Below are positions 27,409 to 35,654 of a stretch of 64,000 nt of DNA, piece after piece (position 1 is the first letter of the stretch; every line of letters begins with the position of its first letter). The translations under genes were made by a program, and so were the position numbers. The notes beneath the pieces are model-generated. The model searched no databases. It was not told where the DNA came from and worked only from the letters and a program-made list of their open reading frames with translations. This stretch comes from Pseudomonas baetica (GTDB taxonomy: Bacteria > Pseudomonadota > Gammaproteobacteria > Pseudomonadales > Pseudomonadaceae): the NCBI RefSeq assembly GCF_002813455.1, contig NZ_PHHE01000001.1, forward strand, positions 2,232,001 to 2,296,000, given 5' to 3'.

Positions 27409-28095
27409 TCAAAGCAACGACGCCAATAATGGCGCGGCGAACAGATTGAGCAAACCGGTCAGCACCATCACCAGCCCCGCCACCGAGCCTTCTTCGCCAC
27501 CCACTTCATGGGCTCGACTGACCCCGGCACCGTGCGCGCCGACACCGAACAGCGCGCCCCGCGCCAGGGCACTGCGCAACGGCAGCCACTTCAAGAGCAC
27601 GCCGCCGAGCATTGCACCGAACACCCCGGTGAACATCACAAACACCGCCGTCAGTTCCGGCACGCCACCGAGGTCCTGCGCCAGCGGCATGGCGAACGGC
27701 GTAGTGATCGAGCGCGGCACCAGTGACATCGTCACCGAACTGTCCAGCGCCAGCGCCTTGGCCAGACCGAACGAGGTGGCGATCGATGCCGCACTGCCGG
27801 CCAGCATGCCCAGTAACAATGCCGACCAGTGCCGCATCAACAAACGCCGCTGCTGCCAGATCGGCACGGCGAAAGCGACCGTGACCGGGCCGAGTACCAG
27901 CATCAACCAATGAGTGTTGCTGGAGTATTCGGCGTAAGCGGTGTGCAGCGGCACGGCGAGTGCCAGCAGCAATGCCGGCACCAGAATCAGCGGCGACAAC
28001 AGGTAACGCCCGGTACGCCGATAAATCCAGCGGCTGAACAGATACGCCAGCAAGGTGAAGGCAAGCCAGAACATCGGCATCAGTTCAAGCTTCAT
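27409..28095 (-). CDS. LrgB family membrane protein
   Basis: A 228-residue inner-membrane protein with about seven hydrophobic segments. PRSITTPFAMPLAQDLGGVPELTAVFVMFTGVFGA and GVGAHGAGVSRAHEVGGEEGSVAGL are LrgB/CidB signatures. This family with LrgA forms a holin/antiholin-like pair linked to murein hydrolase control, and to pyruvate or related acid export in some bacteria. The start overlaps the LrgA gene by 11 bases. Confidence 0.9.
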   Translation of the reverse strand: MKLELMPMFWLAFTLLAYLFSRWIYRRTGRYLLSPLILVPALLLALAVPLHTAYAEYSSNTHWLMLVLGPVTVAFAVPIWQQRRLLMRHWSALLLGMLAGSAASIATSFGLAKALALDSSVTMSLVPRSITTPFAMPLAQDLGGVPELTAVFVMFTGVFGAMLGGVLLKWLPLRSALARGALFGVGAHGAGVSRAHEVGGEEGSVAGLVMVLTGLLNLFAAPLLASLL

Positions 28096-28471
28096 GGGAA
28101 CGCCTCAGGCGCACGGCCACTTCCACGGTGAAGGCGGTCACCAGCATCACCATCAACGTGCTGGCGGCGATGACCAGCAGAATCCGCCAGCCGTCATTGC
28201 GCAACAACGCGCCGTAGTCGAGCAGACTCATCAGCGCCGGAATAAAGAACAACAGCATCTCGGCCATCAACAAGCCCGCCCCCAGTTGCAGAGCTGCCGG
28301 TTTGACCCAGCCAAAAGCGAACGCCAGCAGCAACAGCGCCATGCCGATCACCCCGCCGGGAATCGGCAGGGTCAGCCAGAGGGCAAGTTGGCAGCCGAGC
28401 AGGTAGAGGCCGAGCAACACGGCGAGCTCGGCGACCAGACGGGAAAGATGTTTGAGGTTTGAGGCGTTCAT
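28085..28471 (-). CDS. CidA/LrgA family holin-like protein
   Basis: A 128-residue inner-membrane protein with four hydrophobic segments and the family pattern LPIPGGVIGMALLLLAF...LLFFIPALMSLLDY. ATG 28471 has GGAG seven bases upstream; the longer frame to 28546 has no such site and runs over the divergent LysR promoter. It lies in one operon with lrgB. The LysR gene faces away from it 95 bases upstream and is the likely regulator. Confidence 0.9.
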   Translation of the reverse strand: MNASNLKHLSRLVAELAVLLGLYLLGCQLALWLTLPIPGGVIGMALLLLAFAFGWVKPAALQLGAGLLMAEMLLFFIPALMSLLDYGALLRNDGWRILLVIAASTLMVMLVTAFTVEVAVRLRRSHEA

Positions 28472-28566
28472 GATGGGCTCCTGACAGGCGCTTATTTTAC
28501 GAAGCGGCCTGCCATCCCAGAAGCGAATTGTTAGACTCGCAGCCATTCCAAAAAGGAATCAGGCCA

Positions 28567-29454
28567 ATGGAATTCAAACAGCTGCGCAGTTTTGTCGAAG
28601 TCATGCATCAGGGCGGGTTCACTCAAGCGGCGAAAACCCTGCACATCAGCCAGTCGGCAGTGAGCAAACAAGTCGCGCAGCTGGAGCAGAGCCTCGGCAC
28701 GCCATTACTCGAACGATTGGGCTCACAGCTGCGCCTGACGGCGGCTGGCAGCGTGGTATTGCAACGCGCTGAAGGCATGTTGCGTTTGCGCAATGAGTTG
28801 CTCGTTGAGCTGGACGACCTCAGTCATCTGGCCCGTGGCGAACTGCGCCTCGGTTTGCCGCTGCTGGGCAGTGATGCGCTGTTCGCCGGGCTGTTTGCCG
28901 AATACCGGCGGCGCTACCCGAATATCAGCATTCAGTTGCTTGAAGGCGGCAGCCGCAACATCGAACAAGCGGTGTTGAGCGGCGAACTGGAGTTGGGTGG
29001 CAGTCTGCTGCCGAAAGATCCGCAGTTCGACTTCCAGCCATTTTGCGATGAGAAACTTGATGCGTTGCTGCCGGCGGATCATCCGCTGGCCGATCGGGGT
29101 GAGATCGGGCTGGAAGAACTGGCCGACACGCCGTTCCTGCTCTATCAGCGCAGCTTTGTGCTCAACGACCGCTTGCTCCAGGCCTGTCAGCAACTGGGCT
29201 TTACGCCGAAGGAAGGCGGCCGTAGCGGTCAGGCGGATTTTCTCGCAGCGCTGGTGGCGGCCGGGCAAGGCGTGGTGCTGTTGCCCAGCGTGGTCGCGCG
29301 CGGTCTGGTACGGCCTGGCGTGGTGCGCCTGACCTTACGCGCGCCGGACTATTTACGCTGGGACATCGCCTTCATCTGGCGTCAGGGCGCCTACCTGTCG
29401 AAAGCCGCGCAAGCCTGGCTGGCCCTGTTGGGCGAGCGGCCGATCAGCCCTTGA
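28567..29454 (+). CDS. LysR family regulator next to lrgAB
   Basis: A 295-residue LysR-type transcription factor. The N-terminal helix-turn-helix reads MEFKQLRSFVEVMHQGGFTQ and AAKTLHISQSAVSKQVAQLE. The co-inducer domain (about 90-290) is of the CynR/CidR-like type. The start at 28567 gives the standard LysR N-terminus. It is divergent from lrgAB, so control of the LrgAB pair is the natural inference. Its stop overlaps the end of the convergent flavodoxin gene by 11 bases. Confidence 0.9.
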   Translation: MEFKQLRSFVEVMHQGGFTQAAKTLHISQSAVSKQVAQLEQSLGTPLLERLGSQLRLTAAGSVVLQRAEGMLRLRNELLVELDDLSHLARGELRLGLPLLGSDALFAGLFAEYRRRYPNISIQLLEGGSRNIEQAVLSGELELGGSLLPKDPQFDFQPFCDEKLDALLPADHPLADRGEIGLEELADTPFLLYQRSFVLNDRLLQACQQLGFTPKEGGRSGQADFLAALVAAGQGVVLLPSVVARGLVRPGVVRLTLRAPDYLRWDIAFIWRQGAYLSKAAQAWLALLGERPISP

Positions 29455-29902
29455 GCGCGCCGATCAGATCCGCCAGCCATGGCTCGGCGTCGGTTTCCGG
29501 AGTGACGCTTTCGCTGGCGTCGATACGCAGCATGTCCTGCACCTCGCGCAGCCCCAGTTCGCTGAAGAACAGCTCACGCATTTGCACGCCACCGCCGCAG
29601 AACGTATCGCCATAGCTGGCGTCGCCCAAGGCAATCACCGCACCCGGCATACCGCGCCACGCTGCCGGCAATTGATCACGGATAGTCGAATACAGCGGTT
29701 GCAGGTTGTCCGGCAACTCGCCCATGCCAGTGGTTGACGTCACGGCAAGGAACGCTTCAGGTCCGAAGGACTGGATATCGGCGAGGCTGGCGCGTGAGTT
29801 GTAGAAGGTTTCAAAGCCAGCGGCTTTCAGCAGGTTCTGGGCGTGGCGGGCGACTTCTTCGGCGGTGCCGTAGACCGAACCGGAGAGAATGGCGACTTTC
29901 AT
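29444..29902 (-). CDS. Flavodoxin (MioC-like)
   Basis: A 152-residue FMN-binding flavodoxin. The phosphate loop is SGSVYGTAEEVA at residues 7-18, followed by TSTTGMGELPDNL and GDASYGDTFCGGG, which shape the isoalloxazine site. It carries single electrons in the cytoplasm; partner proteins are unknown. I chose ATG 29902, which starts with the beta strand MKVAIL right before the phosphate loop. Confidence 0.9.
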   Translation of the reverse strand: MKVAILSGSVYGTAEEVARHAQNLLKAAGFETFYNSRASLADIQSFGPEAFLAVTSTTGMGELPDNLQPLYSTIRDQLPAAWRGMPGAVIALGDASYGDTFCGGGVQMRELFFSELGLREVQDMLRIDASESVTPETDAEPWLADLIGALKG

Positions 29903-30055
29903 CAATCTGATCCTGAAACTGAAAAAAAGAGCGCAGATAGTAACAGTCCCCAAGGCTAAGCTGCGATTGGATCTCAACTGGCAGCGATGGCCAGTAGACA
30001 GCGCCTACGGTTCTTCTAGAATGCCAGCCAACAACAATGCTGAAGGTAATCAAGG

Positions 30056-30532
30056 ATGATCAACGCCAGCCTGCTGCAAATGGTGATCAACGCGTCGAAC
30101 GATGGGGTTGTCGTCGCAGAGCAAGAGGGCGAGCAGGATGCCATCCTGATTTACGTCAACCCGGCCTTCGAACGCCTGACCGGCTACTCCAGTGAGGAAA
30201 TCCTCTACCAGGACTGTCGTTTTCTGCAAGCCGGTGACCGTGATCAGGCAAGCCTTGGGCGGATTCGCGAGGTGTTGCGCAACGGCGGGTCATGCCGGGA
30301 AATCCTGCGTAACTATCGCAAGGACGGCACACCGTTCTGGAATGAACTGTCGCTGTCGACGGTAAAAAATGCCGCCGATGGCCAGACGTATTTCGTCGGG
30401 GTGCAAAAGGATGTGACCGTTCAGGTCAAGGCTCAGCAGCGTGTGGCGCAACTGGAAGCCCGGGTCGCCGCGCTGGAAACAGAGCTGGCGGGTCTGAAAT
30501 CGACGAACGGCGCAAACAAAACAGCGAACTAA
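30056..30532 (+). CDS. Short LOV blue-light photoreceptor
   Basis: A 158-residue protein that is almost only a LOV (PAS) domain plus helical caps, with no output domain. The photoactive motif is DCRFLQ with Cys54; FWNELSL (Asn96) and FVGVQKDV (Gln117) supply the flavin contacts. The C-terminal helix (about 125-150) is coiled-coil-like and likely mediates dimerisation. It closely resembles the short LOV proteins of P. putida (PpSB1-LOV). From memory, in that species the protein works with B12-less LitR-type MerR regulators, one of which is encoded 660 bases away here. ATG 30056 has GAAGG nine bases upstream. Confidence 0.93.
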   Translation: MINASLLQMVINASNDGVVVAEQEGEQDAILIYVNPAFERLTGYSSEEILYQDCRFLQAGDRDQASLGRIREVLRNGGSCREILRNYRKDGTPFWNELSLSTVKNAADGQTYFVGVQKDVTVQVKAQQRVAQLEARVAALETELAGLKSTNGANKTAN

Positions 30533-30586
30533 CGGTCATTAACTACAATCACCAATGACTTTGTAACTATTACTTTCGAGTTAATC

Positions 30587-31192
30587 ATGCAGCGCGATGC
30601 CCTCCTGACCCAGGATGAGCTGGATTTCATCCAGACCATGCAGCACAACCCGCAGCTCAATGTGCGGGATGCAACGTCGAGTCTGCTGGTTAATGGTGGT
30701 TCGCAGATCCGTGACTTGCTGACGCGTCTGGCGGCTCACGAGCAAGTGACGATTCAGGCCAGCTTCGAAAATCAGCAGATGACCTTTCCGCTGCATCTGG
30801 TGGAAGACGAGTTTCATGCGCTGCATCTGCGCCTGGGCGTACCGAGCATTTTCGAAGACGGGCCGATGGTGCGCCCATGGCGACTGACCCTGGAAGAACC
30901 GGTGGCGCTGGAAAACGCCAAAGGCCAACCGGGCACGATGTGGGTTCACGAGGTTTCGCACAAAGGCGTGCTGCTGGAAATGCGCAACAAGACCAAACCA
31001 CCCAAGCACTTCGCATTGTGGTTCAGCCCTTCAGGTTATGAGCGGATTTCCCTGCGCGGCAATTTCGAACGAGAAACCGAAAGCGGTTTCTACGCTTACG
31101 AATTGAGCCAGACCGATGCGGACGAAACCGAGCGTCTGCGCCAGTTCATCCTGCAACAACACCGCCTGACCCACCCTGCCCTGCACACCTGA
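30587..31192 (+). CDS. Conserved hypothetical protein between LOV and MerR genes
   Basis: A 201-residue soluble protein of unknown function. The N-terminal 60 residues are helical (LLTQDELDFIQTMQHNPQ). The rest looks beta-rich, with charged turns such as RLGVPSIFEDGPMVRPWRLTLEEP and ALWFSPSGYERISLRGNF, a pattern that could be a PilZ-like barrel, but I do not see the RxxxR and D/NxSxxG c-di-GMP motifs. It follows the LOV gene on the same strand with a 54-base gap and ends three bases before the stop of the convergent MerR gene. Confidence 0.7.
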   Translation: MQRDALLTQDELDFIQTMQHNPQLNVRDATSSLLVNGGSQIRDLLTRLAAHEQVTIQASFENQQMTFPLHLVEDEFHALHLRLGVPSIFEDGPMVRPWRLTLEEPVALENAKGQPGTMWVHEVSHKGVLLEMRNKTKPPKHFALWFSPSGYERISLRGNFERETESGFYAYELSQTDADETERLRQFILQQHRLTHPALHT

Positions 31193-31195
31193 CGC

Positions 31196-32191
31196 TCAGG
31201 TATCGAGTTTGCCCGTCAGTATCTGCATCAGACGCTTACGCATGGTCGCCCCTTCATTACCAACGCAACCGATCGACGTTCCGCTGAGGCTTTCCTGCGC
31301 CAGATCGGACGCATCTCCCGCCAACAACAACTGGCAATCCAGACTCAACGCCAAACGGTTCAAACGCCGTGGCAATTCCGGGCTCGGCGCATGGTTGGAG
31401 AACAGCACCAGCGCCTGCGGTTTGATCCTTTCGCAGACCAGCGTCAATTCATCGAACGGCTGCCCGGTGGTCAGCACCCGCACCCCCGATTCACTGGTGC
31501 TGAGAAACAACGCCGCCACCAGCAGTTCCAGCTCACGACACTGACCGGCCAAGGCGCTGACAATGATCTTGCGCGTCTGTGAGCCGCGTAACGCAATGAT
31601 TCGCTGCAATACCCGCGTGCGCAGGTAACCATCGAGAAACAGCCATTCGCTGGTTTGCCCAAAGGCGTCCTGACGCTGCAGCAATTGCCGCCAGAGCGGC
31701 ATCAGAATGTCCTGAAACACCACTGGCAAAGCATACGAAGAGAAGATCTGACCATAAACCCGGTCCAGTTCAACGTCATCAAAGGCGCTGACCGCTCTTT
31801 GCAACTGGTGCTGCCATTGCTGGTAGTCGGACTGCACCAGATCATCAGGAATGATGTGTGCCAACACTTTCAACGGATCGGTTTTAGCGAGGATCTTGCC
31901 GATCTTGCTGACCGCGACACCTCGGTCGATCCACTCGACGATGCTGCGAACGCGATCGATATCGGTCATCGAATACAAGCGATGCCCACTTTCGGTGCGC
32001 GTCGGCTCAATCAGACCATAGCGCCGCTCCCATGCGCGCAGCGTGACCGGGTTGACGCCGGTCAGTCGTGAGACTTCGCGAATGGGAAACAGATCTTCGC
32101 GCTCAAGCGCAACGGTTGCCTGCGAAGCAGGGCTTTCGTCCGTCATGACAGGCATGGGGCGGTCAACGTCCAAGTGGATTTTGGATCCCAT
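31196..32191 (-). CDS. CarH/LitR-like MerR regulator without the B12 site
   Basis: A 331-residue transcription factor. The MerR-type winged helix is at about residues 36-105 (PIREVSRLTGVNPVTLRAWE, GLIEP, SGHRLY). A four-helix segment (120-200) and a Rossmann-like cobalamin-binding-type domain (205-325) follow, as in CarH/LitR light sensors. The B12-ligand motif ExHxxG is replaced by QCRELE (216-221), with Arg for His and Glu for Gly, and the helical-cap EH pair appears as EW (182-183), so B12 binding is unlikely. This fits the class II LitR group (PplR) of P. putida, which from memory takes its light signal from a short LOV protein. The divergent gene and the folM-folE-folX unit are candidate targets. 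Confidence 0.87.
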   Translation of the reverse strand: MGSKIHLDVDRPMPVMTDESPASQATVALEREDLFPIREVSRLTGVNPVTLRAWERRYGLIEPTRTESGHRLYSMTDIDRVRSIVEWIDRGVAVSKIGKILAKTDPLKVLAHIIPDDLVQSDYQQWQHQLQRAVSAFDDVELDRVYGQIFSSYALPVVFQDILMPLWRQLLQRQDAFGQTSEWLFLDGYLRTRVLQRIIALRGSQTRKIIVSALAGQCRELELLVAALFLSTSESGVRVLTTGQPFDELTLVCERIKPQALVLFSNHAPSPELPRRLNRLALSLDCQLLLAGDASDLAQESLSGTSIGCVGNEGATMRKRLMQILTGKLDT

Positions 32192-32364
32192 TCTAACCCC
32201 GATGCACCATTTGGGTTCAAGCGATGATCTGCGACGAAAGTCTCTGGTTTAATTGCGAAAATCAGGAATAATCCTTGCTTGTTAAAAAACGCGGGCCACT
32301 ACCCCGGCCCTCGTACTGCAAAGCTCTTACCCGGAGCGACGCACTCGAAATACGGAGATACACA

Positions 32365-32940
32365 ATGTCTACTTCCCCCGTCACGCTGATGGTTGCCCGT
32401 CGCGTCGCCGATGGCCGCTACCAGGATCTGATCGCCTGGCTGCGCGAAGGCGAGCAACTGGCCACTGACTTCCCCGGGTATCTCGGCTCCGGCGTGCTGG
32501 CTCCGCCGCCCGGCGATAACGAATTCCAGATCATTTTCCGCTTCGTCGATGAACAGACGCTGCATGCGTGGGAGCACTCGGCTTCACGTACCGCCTGGCT
32601 GGACCGCGGTTCTGACCTGTTTGCCCATCCCAAGGAGCATCGCGTCAGCGGCATTGAAGGCTGGTTCGGCGCAGGTACCGTGGGTGCACGCCCGCCGCGC
32701 TGGAAACAGGCTGTGGCGATCTGGCTGGCGTTCTTTCCGGTGTCGCTGCTGTTCAATTTTGTCCTCGGCCCGCTGCTCGCCGACATGAGCCTGTTGGCGC
32801 GGGTGCTGATCAGCACGGCGTGTCTGACGCCGCTGATGGTTTACCTCTTTATTCCGCTGTCGACGCGGTTGCTCGCGAACTGGCTGAACAGCACGCCGGT
32901 GCGCCAGTTGCCAGTGACGTCTTCCGCACAGAATCGATGA
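32365..32940 (+). CDS. ABM-domain membrane protein
   Basis: A 191-residue protein. The N-terminal half (about 5-100) is an antibiotic-biosynthesis-monooxygenase-like ferredoxin-fold domain (VTLMVARRVADGRYQDLIAW, then GYLGSGVL and FRFVDEQTLHAWEHS). Two to three membrane helices follow at about 115-175. Fusions of this kind are found in proteobacteria with no known function. ATG 32365 has GGAG seven bases upstream. It is divergent from the LitR-like regulator gene across a 173-base intergenic region, so it is a candidate light-regulated target. Confidence 0.8.
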   Translation: MSTSPVTLMVARRVADGRYQDLIAWLREGEQLATDFPGYLGSGVLAPPPGDNEFQIIFRFVDEQTLHAWEHSASRTAWLDRGSDLFAHPKEHRVSGIEGWFGAGTVGARPPRWKQAVAIWLAFFPVSLLFNFVLGPLLADMSLLARVLISTACLTPLMVYLFIPLSTRLLANWLNSTPVRQLPVTSSAQNR

Positions 32941-32944
32941 TCTC

Positions 32945-33036
32945 TGTGTGGGAGCGAGCCTGCTCGCGAATACGGACTGACCTTCAACATTGATGTCGAC
33001 TGAGACAGCGCTTTCGCGAGCAGGCTCGCTCCCACA
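32945..33036. repeat. REPIN upstream of folM
   Basis: Inverted pair of the GTGGGAGCGAGCCTGCTCGC REP type, left copy from about 32946 and right copy ending CCCACAG at 33036. It separates the ABM-domain gene from the fol genes. Confidence 0.9.
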
Positions 33037-33115
33037 GTAATGGGGACAGCCGACGATAGGTGGGCAAGCCATGTCGCTGTTATAGTTTTTGCTCCCACCT
33101 CGATGCGAGCCGTTC

Positions 33116-33826
33116 ATGCCTGATTCCTCCGCCCCGATCCTCATCACCGGTGCTGGCCAGCGTGTCGGCCTGCATTGCGCGCAGCGGTTACTCGAGGACG
33201 GCTATCGCGTCATCTTCACCTACCGCAGCGAACGCCCCGGCGTACAGACGCTACGAGATCTGGGCGCCGTCGGCCTGTTCGCGGACTTCTCCAGCGAAGC
33301 CGGGATTCTCGCCTTCATCAACGAACTGAAAACCCACACCGACCGCCTGCGCGCCATCGTGCACAACGCCTCCGAGTGGCTGGCCGAAATTCCGGACAGC
33401 GAAGCCGAAGCGTTCACGCGCATGTTCAACCTGCACATGCTCGCGCCGTATCTGATCAATCTGCACTGTGGCGAATTGCTGCAGCGCTCGACGCCCGCCG
33501 ACATCATCCATATCAGCGACGATGTCACTCGCAAAGGCAGCAGCAAGCACATCGGTTATTGCGCCAGCAAAGCCGGACTCGACAGCCTGACCCTGTCGTT
33601 CGCAGCGCGTTATGCGCCGGCAATCAAGGTCAACGGCATCGCGCCGGCCCTGCTATTGTTCAACCCCGACGACGACGCGGCGTACCGCGCCAAGGCGCTG
33701 GCCAAATCCGCACTGGGCATCGAGCCCGGCAGCGAAGTGATCTATCAGAGCCTGCGCTATCTGCTCGACAATCCGTATGTCACCGGCACTACCCTGACCG
33801 TCAACGGCGGACGGCACGTCAAATAA
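33116..33826 (+). CDS. folM: Dihydromonapterin reductase-like SDR
   Basis: A 236-residue SDR with cofactor motif TGAGQRVG at the N-terminus, HNASEWLAE and the catalytic YCASKAG. The atypical SDR sequence together with the immediate downstream folE and folX identifies it as FolM, which reduces dihydromonapterin to tetrahydromonapterin, the cofactor for bacterial phenylalanine hydroxylase. Length fits E. coli FolM. ATG 33116 was chosen at the start of the SDR fold. The three genes are packed at 21 and 0 bases, so they form one operon. Confidence 0.88.
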   Translation: MPDSSAPILITGAGQRVGLHCAQRLLEDGYRVIFTYRSERPGVQTLRDLGAVGLFADFSSEAGILAFINELKTHTDRLRAIVHNASEWLAEIPDSEAEAFTRMFNLHMLAPYLINLHCGELLQRSTPADIIHISDDVTRKGSSKHIGYCASKAGLDSLTLSFAARYAPAIKVNGIAPALLLFNPDDDAAYRAKALAKSALGIEPGSEVIYQSLRYLLDNPYVTGTTLTVNGGRHVK

Positions 33827-33847
33827 CCCCGCCAGCGAGGATGTTCC

Positions 33848-34408
33848 ATGACCCGTTCCCTGCCCGAAAACTACCGTGAGATCCTCATCGGCCTCGGTGA
33901 AAATCCCGACCGTGAAGGGTTGCTCGACACCCCGGTGCGCGCGGCGAAGGCCATGCAATACCTGTGTCACGGTTATGGGCAGAGCGTCGATGAGATCGTT
34001 AATGGCGCACTGTTTGCCTCGGACAGCGACGAGATGATCATCGTCGCCGACATCGAGTTGTACTCATTGTGCGAACATCACCTGCTGCCCTTCATCGGCA
34101 AGGCCCATGTGGCTTATATTCCGACAGGCAAGGTGCTGGGGCTGTCGAAGATCGCGCGACTGGTGGACATGTTCGCCCGGCGCCTGCAGATTCAGGAAAA
34201 CCTCACCCGGCAGATCGCCGACGCGGTGCAGCAAGTCACCGATGCCGCTGGCGTCGCGGTCGTCATCGAGGCCAGACACATGTGCATGATGATGCGCGGT
34301 GTCGAGAAACAGAATTCGACCATGAACACCTCGGTCATGCTTGGCGCCTTCCGCGACTCGAGCAACACCCGCCAGGAGTTCCTGCAATTGATTGGACGGA
34401 GCAAATAA
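33848..34408 (+). CDS. folE: GTP cyclohydrolase I
   Basis: A 186-residue type I GTP cyclohydrolase that turns GTP into dihydroneopterin triphosphate, the first step of folate and pterin synthesis. The zinc and active-site motif CEHHLLPF is intact, with the second Cys/His region [19 protein letters not shown]. Pseudomonas usually has two copies, and this one lies in a pterin (monapterin) operon with folM and folX. In P. putida a folE gene is among light-induced targets of the PplR system, from memory; the nearby LOV and MerR genes make that relevant here. Confidence 0.95.
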   Translation: MTRSLPENYREILIGLGENPDREGLLDTPVRAAKAMQYLCHGYGQSVDEIVNGALFASDSDEMIIVADIELYSLCEHHLLPFIGKAHVAYIPTGKVLGLSKIARLVDMFARRLQIQENLTRQIADAVQQVTDAAGVAVVIEARHMCMMMRGVEKQNSTMNTSVMLGAFRDSSNTRQEFLQLIGRSK

Positions 34409-34780
34409 ATGTCACAACTTCAACCGGGAATGGCGCGCATCCGGGTCAAGGATCTGCGCTTGCGCACCTTTATCGGGATCAACGAGGACGAGATCCTCAA
34501 CAAGCAGGATGTGCTGATCAACGTCACCATTCTGTACGCCGCGCAGGAAGCGGTGCGTGATAACGACATCGACCACGCACTCAATTACCGCACCATCACC
34601 AAGGCGATCATCGCCCACGTCGAGGGCAACCGCTTTGCGCTGCTTGAACGACTGACCCAGGAATTGCTCGATCTGGTGATGAGCAACGGCTCGGTGCTGT
34701 ATGCCGAAGTCGAAGTCGACAAGCCCCATGCGCTGCGTTTTGCCGAGTCGGTGTCGATTACCCTCGCGGCCAGCCGCTGA
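34409..34780 (+). CDS. folX: Dihydroneopterin triphosphate 2'-epimerase
   Basis: A 123-residue protein of the FolB/FolX fold. [19 protein letters not shown] and the central YRTITKAI, with [11 protein letters not shown], point to FolX rather than FolB aldolase, as does the company of folM. It makes dihydromonapterin triphosphate, the precursor FolM reduces. It starts directly after the folE stop codon (no gap) and is followed by a terminator. Confidence 0.9.
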   Translation: MSQLQPGMARIRVKDLRLRTFIGINEDEILNKQDVLINVTILYAAQEAVRDNDIDHALNYRTITKAIIAHVEGNRFALLERLTQELLDLVMSNGSVLYAEVEVDKPHALRFAESVSITLAASR

Positions 34781-34784
34781 GCGT

Positions 34785-34813
34785 GTCTGGCGCATTGGTT
34801 GCCAGACTTTTAT
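34785..34813 (+). terminator. Terminator after folX
   Basis: GTCTGGC, nine-base loop, GCCAGAC followed by TTTTAT. It lies four bases after the folX stop and about 36 bases before the DUF1244 start. Confidence 0.8.
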
Positions 34814-34848
34814 CATCCGCGCCACGAATTGACTGCACAGAGCCCATC

Positions 34849-35145
34849 ATGACCGAGCAACAACGCCTCGAACTCGAAGCCGCCGCCTTCCGCCGGCTCG
34901 TCGCCCATCTGGACAGCCGCAAGGACGTGCAAAACATCGACCTGATGAACCTCGCCGGGTTCTGCCGCAACTGCCTGTCGAAGTGGTACAAGGCCGAAGC
35001 CGACGAGCGCCAGATCGAAGTCAGTCTCGACGACGCCCGCGAAGTGGTTTACGGCATGCCGTACGCCGAGTGGAAAGCCCGATTTCAGCAAGAAGCCAGC
35101 GCCGAACAACTAGCGGCGTTCGCCAAAGGAAAACCCAATGAGTGA
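34849..35145 (+). CDS. DUF1244 family protein
   Basis: A 98-residue cytoplasmic protein containing LAGFCRNCLSKWYKAEADER and YGMPYAEWKARFQ, the conserved core of DUF1244, which has no established function. The Cys pair in FCRNC could bind a metal. The longer frame to 34783 would extend into the folX terminator, so I chose ATG 34849. It overlaps the HopJ-like gene by eight bases. Confidence 0.85.
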   Translation: MTEQQRLELEAAAFRRLVAHLDSRKDVQNIDLMNLAGFCRNCLSKWYKAEADERQIEVSLDDAREVVYGMPYAEWKARFQQEASAEQLAAFAKGKPNE

Positions 35146-35476
35146 TCTGAACACCCTGCGCGCCAGCCTCAAGAGCGGCGAACACGTTTTCGCCGACACC
35201 CTGGCTTTCATCGCCAACGGTTACGACTACCAGCCTCAGGCGTTCAACAACGGTGGTGTGGAAAACGCTGCCGGGCAGAACGAAGGTTCGTGCAAGACCC
35301 TGGGTCTGGCGCTGCTGGAAGGCCTGAGCGATGAAGAAGCGCTGCTGGCGTTCGGCGAGCATTACCGCTCCGTGGTGGCGACGCCTGAGGGCAGTGATCA
35401 CGGCAATATTCGGGCGCTGATCAAGCATGGCCTGGCCGGCGTGAAATTCACCGCGCAACCCCTGACCCGCCGCTGA
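35138..35476 (+). CDS. HopJ family protein
   Basis: A 112-residue protein matching the HopJ family (SLKSGEHVFADTLAFIANGY, NAAGQNEGSCKTLGLALL). The family was named after a P. syringae candidate effector but is widespread in non-pathogens, and its function here is unknown. No type III secretion genes are nearby. It is translationally coupled to DUF1244. Its downstream terminator appears to have been split by an IS4 element, see that entry. Confidence 0.87.
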   Translation: MSDLNTLRASLKSGEHVFADTLAFIANGYDYQPQAFNNGGVENAAGQNEGSCKTLGLALLEGLSDEEALLAFGEHYRSVVATPEGSDHGNIRALIKHGLAGVKFTAQPLTRR

Positions 35477-35498
35477 TTCCTCCAGCCACACACAATCC

Positions 35499-35590
35499 CT
35501 GTGGGAGCGGGCTTGCTCGCGAAAGCGGTGTGTCAGTCACCACAAATAGTGCCTGACACGACGCCTTCGCGAGCAAGCCCGCTCCCACAT
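35499..35590. repeat. REPIN downstream of hopJ
   Basis: Inverted pair of the variant GTGGGAGCGGGCTTGCTCGC, with AAAGCGGTGTGTCAG and CTGACACGACGCCTT extending the stem. It lies in the 3' flank of hopJ, before the split terminator. Confidence 0.92.
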
Positions 35591-35632
35591 TGGGTATGTG
35601 GCGTAGCTGAAATCGCGGGCACAAAAAAACCG

Positions 35633-35645
35633 GCCAATCTCTGGC
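35633..35645. repeat. Target-site duplication, left copy
   Basis: GCCAATCTCTGGC, thirteen bases immediately before the IS end TAATGCC. An identical copy is at 37072-37084. Thirteen bases is in the range known for IS4-family elements. Confidence 0.93.
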
Positions 35646-35654
35646 TAATGCCAG

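Noticed and set aside
32192..32364. Operator for the LitR-like regulator
   Set aside because: I looked for TGTACA-type or other clear dyads between the divergent MerR and ABM genes and found none convincing.
35138..35476. HopJ as evidence of type III secretion
   Set aside because: The family is widespread in non-pathogenic bacteria and no secretion genes are in the window.
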